In this document: in pieces, positions 37,855 to 47,505 of the stretch
Position numbering within the stretch: position 1 is the first letter of the stretch
How the letters are laid out: each line of letters opens with the position of its first letter
NCBI RefSeq assembly: GCF_036323735.1
Contig: NC_086024.1
Coordinates: 66,956,424 to 67,020,423, forward strand
Length of the DNA stretch: 64,000 nt
Direction: 5' to 3'
Source of the DNA: Rattus norvegicus
Taxonomy: Eukaryota; Chordata; Mammalia; Rodentia; Muridae
Notes under the pieces: generated by a model
Databases searched by the model: none
Told to the model about the DNA's origin: nothing
The model's input: the letters and a program-made list of their open reading frames with translations, nothing else
Translations under genes and position numbers: made by a program

Positions 37855-37998
37855 GTGTATATACAATAATAATGTATGAAAAAAGAGACCATTAATTTGA
37901 ATAAGAGCAAGAAAGGGAATATGGGGGAATCCAGAGAGAATCAAAGAGAAGGGAGAAATGTTGTAATTATAATCTCAAAACTTAAAAAAGTTAAAAAT
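37855..37998 (+). mobile_element. L1 (Lx-like) 3' end fragment
   Basis: AAAAGAGACCATTAATTTGA, AGCAAGAAAGGGAATATGGG and TGTAATTATAATCTCAAAAC match the old rodent L1 3' terminus. Confidence 0.7.
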
Positions 37999-37999
37999 A

Positions 38000-40079
38000 A
38001 TTATGTGTAGGAAGTGTTTCATTATAGATGCTTGGACCACTTCCTTTAAGGCCTCTCAGTTTTAAACATAGTCCAATCGAGTACAACCAAACTAGAGGGA
38101 AATTGATGTCAATTTTGCCATCTGCATAAATGGAAAAAAGACATGCAAAAGAGGAAGTGTTCACTTTCAAGTCAGCATCTACCAGATCATCACTAATATT
38201 TTACAAGACTAACTTACCGCGTTTTTTACAATTCTATGATGCATGACCACTGGCTTAACCCTCTGCTAAATGCCAAAAACATGTCTACTCACAATCTTAT
38301 CTGACAATCAGTTATGTTCAGACTGAACTTTTTAAAATGCCTTCTTCAATAAGTTTTCCCTATCTCAAGAGTAATAATCTTTCCAATTTCAAACTAAAGT
38401 TTGAAAGGAAGATATGAACTTTTAGGACAGAAGATACCAGCACAGTGAAAATCATGTGCTTGCCTGTTATCTATTTAAGTGGTTATGGTTGATTAAAAAC
38501 TTCATATGTATTCACACTGCTCCGTTGTTTCATGTCATCTCATAAAAGGAATCCCTTCCTAAGGAGGTTAAGAATTGGTATATGACAAAACCAATGATGC
38601 AGAATTTTGCCAGAAATCTGAAAATATTTTAATAATCTTCCTGAATTCTCTCTCTTGGAGTTAACTGTACCTGACACTCTTTGAATGTGCTATGAAAGTG
38701 TATCAAACTGTGATAGATGAGAAAAAGCATTTTCCTCGGGAGTCCCATTGGCTTAGATCTCCTTTGTGGCAGAAGCCAGTTTGGTGTAAGCTGAGTAGGC
38801 TCAGGCAGCAGGAACCCACAGGAATGGTTGGCTATTCTATACACTTCCTGCCATTTCTCATCTTCACAACTCTACAGTAACTGCATCATCGTCACTGGGA
38901 GCCCCTAGGGATAATCTTACTTTCCAGTGGCTTTTTCCATGACCTGAAGAAAAAGGTGCTTGTTATTTAATAAAGAGTAAAGAGCAAGAGTTCCTAACAC
39001 AGTCCTTCTAAAAATGGACATTGTTAATTTCTACTTTGTTTGCTGAGACTTGTGTCCTGTGGTATAATCAGGAGAAAGTTCTATTGCAGCTGAAAAAGAT
39101 GAGTATTCCTATCTATTGAATGAAATATTCTGTATCTGTTAAGTCTAGTTGATCAGTACCTGTAGGTTGAAACCCTTAGGTTGCCTGACCCTTTCACAGA
39201 TATCCTGCACATCAGATGTTTATTTGTTGTGTGTAATAATTAAAAACAATCAACGATATCGCCAGCTACACTCTAGTAACATGGTTTTCATGGGTTCCCC
39301 TCCCCACTGGGAGCTGCAAGCTGCAGTCTTCCCTGTTTCAGTTAGCCTGCCTCAGAACCACTCTATCTTCCCAGCCATCCCCTACCTGCAGCTAGCTGTC
39401 ACAAATCCCTGTAACTGTCAAATCAAAACCCTAGAGGCTTGTATCAGTCAGATTTATATCAGTAAATTCTCAACCCACAAAACGCCCATACAATGAACCC
39501 AGAGCCAATTGATATTGATACAAGCTGCCTACCTAGACTGGACAAATTGTCCTTTATTATTTTATGCTCTTCTATGATATTCATAGCTATCTGTGGCTAT
39601 TTAAAGCCACATGGATTGGATTCATCCTCTTCTTCCTCCATCTTCTGTCCTCTCTGTCCCTATCTGTCCCATCTCTAAAACTCTCAGCCTGCCTTCTTTT
39701 TTCACTGCCCAATCACAGGTTCTAGCTTTATCTTGTGCCTGCCCTTACTTGCATATAGACAGCAATCCACATTTATTATTCCTATCAGTAAACTAAATTA
39801 GTTATGAAGTAGCAGCAAAGTAATTTTATGTTTGGGAGTCACAACATAGCTAATTCCTTTTAGTTTAGAAGACTCAGAGTAGTATTTAAGTACTTTATGA
39901 AATTAACATTGCTAATTTATACTTTAATTACATTGTGATCTGGTAGGAAACAAAAACTATCTCCTTTTTGTTTCCAAAATTAGGTGCACCTAATTTTGTT
40001 GTACCTTCTTGAACTTTTATAAATATGATGTGTCCTTTTTAATATTTTTAGTCAGTGTGGGTTTGAACTCTAATATAAG
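38000..40079. other. No gene seen
   Basis: Unique-looking. ORFs at 39149-39796 have no recognisable domain. Confidence 0.5.
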
Positions 40080-40245
40080 GATAGCTATACTAGGTCCTTT
40101 GCTGCCAAGCTGTATGAGTTCAATTCCTGGTAATTTTAGTACTCCCACAGTGAAAGGACAAAACTACAAGTTGTCCTTGGACTTCCACACATGCCATGGT
40201 ATGGACACACTTCTACACAAATAAATGTAATTTTAAAATCCTACA
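40080..40245 (+). repeat. B3-type SINE
   Basis: GAGTTCAATTCCTGGTAATT, CAAGTTGTCCTTGGACTTCC and ACACACTTCTACACAAATAA are typical of B3. Confidence 0.72.
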
Positions 40246-40414
40246 TAATCCTGTATACAAAATGCTGAGACATATTGAATAGTAATTTATCAATCTCTTT
40301 ATTTTGCTTGACAATGATCTCAGTCTCCTATTAAGTTGTTTTAACTGCTCAACAAAAATTTTTCAAGAAACTAAAGTTATCTTAGGAACGCACAAACCAT
40401 TTTGGTGCTTACGG

Positions 40415-40512
40415 CAAGATTTTGATGTATAACCCAGGCTGGCCTTAAATTTGGGATACTACTAGCTCAGCTTCTGGAGAGTTGTGATTAGTCATGTACT
40501 ACCACACCTAAG
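40415..40512 (-). repeat. B1 SINE fragment, antisense
   Basis: ATAACCCAGGCTGGCCTTAA and GTCATGTACTACCACACC are the reverse complement of B1. Confidence 0.75.
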
Positions 40513-40797
40513 GAGGAACCTTCAATTCTCAAGAGGATCAAAATATTCAGAACTCGCAATGAATAAAAATTATCCTCATCAGGCCTTAGAGGAGATATGC
40601 TAACAATATGAAAATAATTCATCCTTTGCAAATATTTGAAAATGAGATATTTTTTATCAATTAGTCTTAAAGGATTTATATAAATATGATTTTTGGCCCA
40701 ACTTCAAGATATGGCTATTACTATCAAGTAACAGATATAACATCTAAGAAATAAGATCATGAATATATCTATTTTTCTTAAAAAATCCTAAAGTGAG

Positions 40798-41003
40798 GCT
40801 GGAGAAACTGCAGAGCAGGTAAAGTGCAAGCATGGGGACCTGAATTCAGACCCACAGTACTCATGGGTACTCAGTACCTGTAACTCATTAACAAGTGGGG
40901 ACAAGGTAGACCCTGGAAGCCTGACTAGCCAGCAAGTCTAGGTGGTATGATAAAGACTCAAGCGACAACCTGGCTGAACAAAAAAAAAAAAAAAAAAAAA
41001 AAA
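40798..41003 (+). repeat. B3/B2-type SINE with long A-tail
   Basis: GGCTGGAGAAACTGCAGAG and GGGGACCTGAATTCAGACCC lead to an A-run of about 23 (40980-41003). Confidence 0.72.
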
Positions 41004-41009
41004 GATGGA

Positions 41010-41092
41010 CAGGGCTAGTAATGTAGCTTAGTGGTAGAATGTATGCCTTGCATATCTTAGAATCATTCCAAGTACTTCATGTGTCATGTATG
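41010..41092 (+). repeat. Diverged ID SINE after a B3/B2-like SINE
   Basis: GGGCTAGTAATGTAGCTTAG and TGGTAGAATGTATGCC match an old ID/tRNA-like head. It directly follows the A-tail of the SINE at 40798-41003. Confidence 0.65.
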
Positions 41093-41399
41093 TGGAGGGG
41101 AGGAGTCATTCTCAATGGTGACAAAGGTTTATGAAGTCTGCTTTTTCTTAACCAGTCCTAATCACAAAAGGACTTGTGGTACAACACTTGCTCTCAAAAA
41201 GGCAAATACACAAAAATTATAGATAATAAAACCTCCAAGGTACTGAAATATGAGACAGTAACACAACAGAAGCTACCAAATGGAAATAAGATCATTTGGG
41301 GAAATTTCAGGTTAGGTAAAACTTCAAGAGTATGTTTGGCCTATGATCAGAATGTTTCATTTTATACATACTGTACATCCCAAAAATATATATAAAAAA

Positions 41400-42498
41400 A
41401 AAAGAACAACACTGGAGATCAGGTTGTAAATATTTATAGTTTCTCTCACTCACACACAATATTGTATGAGACATTACTAGTTTTCATATGCATCCATAGG
41501 ATTAATACTCATATGGAGTATAACATGGAAAAGTGCAGAACTAAAGAAATAACTCTAACAACAAAAGAAGCACACGTTTCTTAAAATTTAAAAATATTGC
41601 ACATAGTAAGGTTGCACAGAAATTACTGGCTGCTTTTACAAAAAGAATGAGGTATTAGTCAATCTCTAGATAAAGATAAGTGCAACAGAGTAACTACACA
41701 CACACACACCAAAAACAAAAAACAAATTCATACGAAGACCTAGAAAGTCAACAAACAAAAATATTCAAAAAGAAGTTTACAAAGCTATGATTTTGATCAT
41801 ACAAAATCATTAGCCCATTACTAAAACACAATTTCTTGGCAATAGTTTATAAATTTTAAACTTTCTTCAGCTTAACTACGTGCAATACAATCATCCCCAT
41901 CACACCAATTCTCCTGTAGAAGAGGAATCTTTCTGTGATAGACATCAAACCATCACTTTCTAAAGCTTTCAGTGGCAAAGAGCCAAAAACAATGGTGGTC
42001 TTCACTAAATGACTCAATTACAGCTTCATATACATTTAGTAGCCCGAGTTACAGGGACCATAGGCTGTGTAGTTTTAAGTTCCCAGAGGTTTCACTGCAA
42101 ATATTATTCAAGTTCATACAATGCAAATCTATGATAACTTAAAATTTAATCATTATTTAATCATTAAGTATGTTGGGCTAACTGAGTTGTTTGGGATTTT
42201 CTTTTTTTGTTGGGGGAGGGAGGGGCAAATTAATGAGCCAAAGGACAGGTAAAGAGGAAAATCTATCTTTCAAATGATCTTTCAAAAGAACTTTTCCTAA
42301 TCAGGAAAATTAGAATTGTTTACTAGCTGAATGTGTTTTGTTAAAAAAAAAAAAAAATTTCAATATATGAAATACCTAATAACAAACTGCTTAACATAAG
42401 TGAAATCATGCCAAACTAGTTCACAGAAAACTTTTTTCATCAGACATAGTGAGGAAGAGTAAACTAGGTGGGCTTAGTGGACACAGGAAAAGATCCAA
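41400..42498 (-). other. Dnajb9: Probable Dnajb9 3'UTR
   Basis: This is repeat-poor, AT-rich sequence directly downstream of the TAG stop. On the minus strand I see no canonical AATAAA, but there are ATTAAA variants at 42145-42150 and 42156-42161. The distal limit is set near 41.4 kb because SINE sequence begins just beyond 41.1 kb. The end point is uncertain. Confidence 0.5.
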
Positions 42499-43898
42499 CT
42501 ACTGTCCTGAACAGTCGGTGTACGTAGTAACCATATTCCCTCTCCGCTGAGTGACGGTCCTGCAGTGCTTGCTGGATCCATGAAATCTATTTTCAGTCTG
42601 TACTGTGCGTCGATTGGTGCTATCAAAGCCACTAAAAGAAAACATCTTCTCCATGTCTTCAAACATATCATCAAACAATCCACCTCCAAAAGAAAACTCC
42701 TGGAAGTGATGCCTTTGTCTACTGGAACCATCCTGGCGTGTCTGGAAGTGATTTTCAAAATGCTTCTTAGACCGAGTGTTCTGGTTCTGACCAAACAAAT
42801 TAAAGTCTTTAAATAAGTCATCAAAATTGAAGTTAAATGACTGCTCAAAAGGACTTCCATTGCTTCTTTGTCCTTTGCCATTAGTAAAAGCACTGTGTCC
42901 AATTATATCATACTCTTTCCGTCTATTGGCATCCGAGAGTGTTTCATATGCTGAAACAGATAAAAAGCCTTTTAGGAACTGAAGATAAGATATTCCAAAC
43001 TGTATTATACAAACTTCAAATACATGACTTCAACTTATGTGTTTCATATCACAAACTATTACAAATAAAAATAAAGCTAAAATAAAAGTTGTAAAACAAG
43101 GCAGGTATTAACTGTCATATTAAAAAATAAATCATCAAATGTATTCAACTAATAGAAAAATCCGTTTTACTTTCTTACCATGTTGAAGTAAATGTTTAAT
43201 TCCAACTCTCTACATAAGCCCATTCACCATTAACTACTTAATGTCCATGATGTATGGTTTGTTTTAGAACTAGTATTATGACAGAATGTTCTTTACATAT
43301 TTTTAAATACCACTGGCTTTAAATGTAGATGAAATGAAGAAACTTAAGCTACTTTTTTATATTAAGTCAATACTTAATAAATTAAGTTTCTTAAGTCAAT
43401 TGATAATTTTGGTTTTCTAACACTCCTTTTTATACAGAGTGGTTTCATAAATAACAAAAAAAGATAAATGGTACACTGCCAACATTTTTAGAACTGTAAA
43501 ACAATAAAATGACCTACCACAATTAATTTACTTATTCAGGAACCAGGTATTTTTCTAACAAACTACAAAATCCTATATACCACCTCTCCCATCTCCATAA
43601 CATCTCTCCCACAAAATTATCAGTTACCATTCCCCTTACTATAAATACCCGTGAGATATCAGGAAGAAATCATTTACTTACCTTCTGCAATCTCTCTGAA
43701 TTTTGCTTCAGCATCAGGGCTTTTATTTTTATCAGGGTGGTACTTCATGGCTAATTTGTGAAAGGCCTTTTTGATTTGTCTCTCTGAGGCTGACTTTGGC
43801 ACACCTAAGATATCATAGTAGTTTTTTGAGGCCAGGATTAATTCTGTTATCATTAGAATGCAGATGGCAAAGACGAAAACTGACTGTGGAGTTGCCAT
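42499..43898 (-). CDS. Dnajb9: DnaJ homolog subfamily B member 9 (ERdj4/Mdg1), two coding exons
   Basis: ER-lumenal J-protein co-chaperone of BiP/HSPA5 that stimulates its ATPase, aids ER-associated degradation and restrains IRE1 (family knowledge). The coding sequence joins 43898-43682 (217 nt, 72 codons plus 1 nt) to 42950-42499 (452 nt), giving 222 residues plus a TAG stop, the usual family length. The intron at 43681-42951 has a GTAAGT donor and an AG acceptor and splits the Ala codon of IAEAYETL. Residues 1-23 form a hydrophobic signal peptide (ATPQSVFVFAICILMITELI). The J domain spans about 26-90, with the catalytic HPD at 54-56 in KYHPDKNK. A G/F-rich stretch follows, and the protein ends in TYTDCSGQ with no KDEL. 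The start is chosen because the signal peptide begins there and the context is strong (A at -3, G at +4). No frameshift or premature stop is seen, so the gene appears functional. Confidence 0.97.
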
Positions 43899-43908
43899 TT
43901 CTAATAAC
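43899..43908 (-). other. Dnajb9: Dnajb9 exon 2, 5'UTR part
   Basis: Ten bases of 5'UTR precede the ATG in exon 2. On the minus strand they follow a pyrimidine-rich tract and an AG acceptor (the + strand CT at 43909-43910). The upstream intron therefore runs from about 45460 to 43909 (1.55 kb) and contains a B1 SINE. Confidence 0.8.
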
Positions 43909-44839
43909 CTAAGAAAGAAAACAATGTTTTGTTTTGTTTTGTTTTTTAAATCCAAGGAAGGAATCTTAAAAAAACAATCAAACTCAATAAACCTTTGGTG
44001 TAAAAGACAGCATCAAGTTGTTATACACATAGTACCATATAGTCATGTTCTTGTGCTGTCTGATATTAAGAGTCTCTTAGCAAGACTTTGCTTATCTTCT
44101 GAAAAGATAAAATTGATACTTTCTTTGGATGGCTTAGAATTTCTACAATTTATGTTGGTGATGAACTTTTGTTTGCCTGTTCAGATTATTTAAGACAGCA
44201 TCTTCCTTTCTCAGTGCTGTCTTCACTACCACATTTAGTTTTAGAATATGAACCAATCATTGAAAAAAAAAAAATCTGTCTTTTCTATGCTTGGCTAGAA
44301 CTTCACCAGAAAGGCAAAGGTGGGGAAGGAAATTTTTTTTCTTAAACTTGTGAAATCTATTTGCTCTTAAAGGGGTTAAATTAGTCTGTTTTCATAAATC
44401 TAAGTTCCCAAATACTTTAGAAATATCGTTAAGTAACTTCTGCTCAAGGCTCACGATTAATAAAATTTAATACTGCTATGAAAGCTGGGCTACAAGAGGA
44501 AGAAAAGAGTTTGTACTTTGGAGAAGTTAGGTTTCCCAGATTTCTTAGAGTTTCTCTTTAAAACACAAAGTTTTACCTAAGAATTACTGATAACATAATG
44601 ACTCAAGATGAAATGTATCTACTTGCTTTTTTGAATGCTGTACTACAGAAGTCCTTAATGACCTATGATGACATAACAAGGCTGATGAAAAAGGCACTAT
44701 GGTTTGGGGAAACTGCCAGCCAACCTCTCCTGTGGCCTATTCTAAGCATAATTAGCAGGTAGATTACTTTTTTCCTGAGAATTAGTCATAGTCACGCGTA
44801 CTAGGTACAACCTCTGGGTCTAAAGAACTCAAGCAGAAG

Positions 44840-44995
44840 CCTGGCGTAGTGCCCCATGCCTTTAATCCCCACGCCTTTAATCGTAGCACTCAGAAGGCAG
44901 GGGCAGGCGGATCGCTTTGAGTTCAAGACCTACATAGTGAGTTCCAGGGCAGCCAAATCTACCCCTGACTAAAAATAAGTACACAATATTTTTTT
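44840..44995 (+). repeat. B1 SINE in Dnajb9 intron 1
   Basis: GCCTGGCGTAGTGCCCCATG and GAGTTCAAGACCTACATAG identify B1. The segment CGCCTTTAATC is duplicated in tandem near the left end. It lies antisense to Dnajb9. Confidence 0.88.
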
Positions 44996-45460
44996 AACTT
45001 AATGTAACCAGAGCATGTCCGGTGGACGGCAGAGACTGCGATTGTTCGCTAGTAAAAAGGGCTAGTCGACAACTGACAGCAAGGCGGCTAGGTGAAGAAT
45101 AAACGAGATTCTGCCCACTTCAAGCTAACACTGGAGATGTTTTAGTGGCCTAGCCACTCCATCAAACTCACTCGGTTTAAACAATGGGAACGTCCTCCCC
45201 GACCCTGCCATTGGGTCGGTCCGGCATCCCGGCCCACTCCACTCAGTGCGGCAACTGCCTGCTCCGACCCCACCGGCGAGCTCCGCCGGCCCGGCCCCGG
45301 GGAAGCTGACCCCAACCCCACCCTAAGCACCGGCTGTGACGCAACCATCTCGGGGTACCGCGCTTCGCTGCCCAAAGCAACTGAGCAACCGTAGGACACC
45401 AAGGCCAAGCCGGCACACAAAGCGGGACGCGACTCAAGCGCCGCCCTCCCAGGTCCTTAC

Positions 45461-45498
45461 CCGTGCGCCCCGACGCAGCTTCTCCAAACCGCGGCGGC

Positions 45499-45548
<50 letters not shown>

Positions 45549-45700
45549 CTCACCCTCGCCGCACACGCTCCGACCTCGCCTCTAACAGCCGAGCAACCTT
45601 CGTCCTGTTCGGCCCGCTCACTACTGGCGGGAGCCTGTTGCTGGCACAACCGCCTCTAGAGAAGACCTACACGAAACGCTTCCCCATTGGCTCCCGTCGG
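45461..45700 (-). other. Dnajb9: Dnajb9 non-coding first exon (5' end approximate)
   Basis: A splice donor (GTAAGG, minus strand) ends this exon at 45461 within the CpG island. Exon 2 begins only 10 nt before the start codon, so a separate 5'UTR exon is needed, and this is the best donor in the island. The transcription start cannot be read from sequence; 45650-45720 is a guess. The exon holds eight tandem GGAGCC units. Open frames here with acidic-proline or Gly-Ser repeats are artefacts of that repeat and lack an ATG. Confidence 0.6.
45501..45548. repeat. (GGCTCC)8 hexanucleotide repeat
   Basis: There are eight perfect head-to-tail copies of GGCTCC on the plus strand (GGAGCC in Dnajb9 mRNA sense), ending about 40 nt from the predicted exon 1 donor. 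The repeat lies in the presumed 5'UTR. Confidence 0.97.
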
Positions 45701-45936
45701 CCCACCTGACTTTGGCGCCCTACGCGCACGTGGAAAACTGTTGTTGCCGTTTGATCCCTACGTCACTTCCGTTGCCACCCTCCAGGGGGCGGTGCTAAAT
45801 GTGAGGAAACGGAAGTGAGTCGACGATTTCCTCATCCTTCCCTGGGGCGCATCGCTGCGCAGGCGCTGTAAATGGTGAGCCTGGCCCTGCGGCCCCGCCT
45901 AGAGAACAGTGCTCTCTGGCGCCCCTCGCGGGCGGA

Positions 45937-45998
45937 AAACTTCGCTACTGCGTGGCCATCGCTCTCGCGGTCGTGACCGGAAGATGAGCTATTATTCG
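45937..45998 (+). pseudogene. THAP-domain first-exon relic, probable Thap5 unitary pseudogene
   Basis: On the plus strand, 45943-45960 reads RYCVAI, which fits the start of a THAP domain (human THAP5 begins MPRYCAAIC, from memory). After a 14-nt spacer, 45975-45997 reads D-R-K-M-S-Y-Y plus TC, fitting the THAP DRKLSFYP segment, then a strong GTAAGT donor at 45998. The donor falls two bases into a codon, the same phase as in THAP1 and as expected for THAP5. The start codon position reads AAA. By comparison with the remembered human protein about 19 nt are missing between the two blocks, breaking the frame, and the first block runs into TGA at 45985. Only the first zinc-ligand Cys survives. Its position head-to-head with Dnajb9 matches THAP5 in other mammals. 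The later THAP5 exons were not found. Confidence 0.65.
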
Positions 45999-46288
45999 TA
46001 AGTGGCCAGGTGACCTGAAAACTCAGTCTCACACTTAAACGGTTTATCCGTCATCTGTTAGTCCTCAATTCCCCAGAAGGCGTGAGCCCACTGTTTCTTA
46101 CACTGCTTTGTAGGCGAGACCGTTCTGTGTTGGTTTAACACAGCAAAGTTTGCAGGGTGCTCGGGCTTTTGCAGCCCTTTCCGTGCCTCAGCTGACCTCA
46201 TTTCAACAGTAGGTATGTTTAAAGTACATCTGAGCCGCTATGTGGGAAGGTGAGGTTCCTATGAGGTTGATCACACAGGTAGAATAAA

Positions 46289-46290
<2 letters not shown>

Positions 46291-46353
<63 letters not shown>
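46291..46353. repeat. (CT)n microsatellite
   Basis: About 31 CT units directly left of the antisense B2. Confidence 0.97.
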
Positions 46354-46357
<4 letters not shown>

Positions 46358-46359
46358 TA

Positions 46360-46525
46360 CTTATTAATTTGTTTTATGTGAGTGCACTATCTCCATGTAC
46401 ACCACCCTGCCAGATCCCCTTATAGATGGTTGTGAGCCACCATCTGGTTGCTGGGAATTGAATTCAGAACCTCTAGGAAGAGCTGGAAATTCTCTTAACC
46501 ACTGAGCCAACTCTCAACGCCCACA
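46360..46525 (-). repeat. B2 SINE, antisense, after a (CT)n run
   Basis: TGTGAGCCACCATCTGGTTG, CTGGGAATTGAATTCAGAAC and TTAACCACTGAGCCAACTC mark an antisense B2. Confidence 0.88.
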
Positions 46526-46699
46526 ACCCTGTTTCTCCTACGAAAACTGAGGCCAAAAAAATATAAGCAACCTTGAAAACTGCCAGACTGGAGTTATAAC
46601 TTGTCCCTTTATGTCTTCAGTTACAAAAGAGCATGATAGATATTATCTGAATGACAGCACAAAATATTTCAGAAAAAAAATATGTAAGTACTTAGTTTT

Positions 46700-46850
46700 A
46701 TTCAGAAGCCAAGGCAAGTTTGTCAGATTGCAAAGCCAGGTTTGCCGAGTTCAAATCCTGGTTCCCTTGCATTGTAACTGAAAGACCTTTTGCTTAAGCT
46801 TTCAGCACCTCTGATTTCTCTTCTGTACTGGTAAACAGATAAGTACTTAA
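46700..46850 (+). repeat. MIR ancient SINE
   Basis: GCCGAGTTCAAATCCTGGTT (B-box region) followed by TTGCTTAAGCTTTCAGCACC and TTTCTCTTCTGTACTGG matches MIR order. Confidence 0.6.
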
Positions 46851-47334
46851 GAGGGAGTATATTGTTATGTGAAAATCAATGTATTTAAAACATCCATTTC
46901 CTTTCCTCTTGTAAAAAAAAAAAAAAAAAATCCTGGAGCTAAGCTGACTTTTCTGCTACTTCAAACTTTATTCTGCGAATACAGTTTACTTTAGTCCCAA
47001 TGCTGTTATTCAATAATGGCTCAGTCAATAATGATGAAACATTATAAACACAAGTAATTCCCACTGCATGGTATTTCCATGAATGGTTTCCTTGAATCCC
47101 TTCCACAAAATGCAGTCATATCTGGGAGGAAAAAGAAAATTTTAACTTGTGGTTACTTGAAAGCCCAGTGTCCTAATACTGAGGGCTCTAGCTCTGAGAG
47201 TTGAAGTAAAAGATCATCCAGGTTTCTTTGGTCAGTATGGAGGGCATAGTTTCAGAATCAATTTTTTCCTATGGTCAATTAGTAAAACTCTATTACTTCA
47301 TTTGTATGCATTGAGTGTTCAGCTCATACCGTGG

Positions 47335-47455
47335 ACAAGGCATGGTGGTGCACATTGATAATCTCAACACTCTGGATGCTGAAGCAAGACAATTGGGAGC
47401 TCAAGGCCACATTGGACATCATAGGAGAGATCATGTAAGCAAAAAGAAAAAGGAA
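47335..47455 (+). repeat. B1 SINE, left of the MaLR element
   Basis: GGCATGGTGGTGCACATTGA and GAGCTCAAGGCCACATTGG with an A-rich end mark a diverged B1. Confidence 0.75.
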
Positions 47456-47505
47456 AGTTAATAGTGCAGTTATCTTAAAAATTCAAAGAAATTACAGAAG
47501 ATAGT

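Larger units (their letters stand above)
45140..45995. promoter_or_regulatory. CpG-island bidirectional-type promoter of Dnajb9
   Basis: This GC- and CpG-dense block contrasts with the AT-rich flanks. It covers the Dnajb9 first exon on the minus strand and the THAP-type exon relic on the plus strand. Visible sites are CACGTG at 45727-45732, a CRE-half-like TACGTCAC at 45759-45766, an inverted CCAAT box (ATTGG, 45686-45690), an E2F-type TTTGGCGC at 45711-45718, and ETS-type ACTTCCG (about 45764) and CGGAAGT (about 45809) in opposite orientations. No TATA box is evident. DNAJB9 is a known XBP1s/ATF6 target, and the CACGTG lies in a degenerate ER-stress-element layout (CGTGG, 9 nt, GTTGC). Confidence 0.8.

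Noticed and set aside
42474..42902. 142-codon ORF overlapping Dnajb9 exon 3
   Set aside because: It is a shadow frame of the true Dnajb9 coding sequence.
45243..45659. Gly-Ala, Gly-Ser and Pro-Glu repeat ORFs in the CpG island
   Set aside because: They are frames of the GGCTCC repeat and GC-rich promoter. The minus-strand frame over Dnajb9 exon 1 starts at TTG, not ATG, so it is not a credible uORF.
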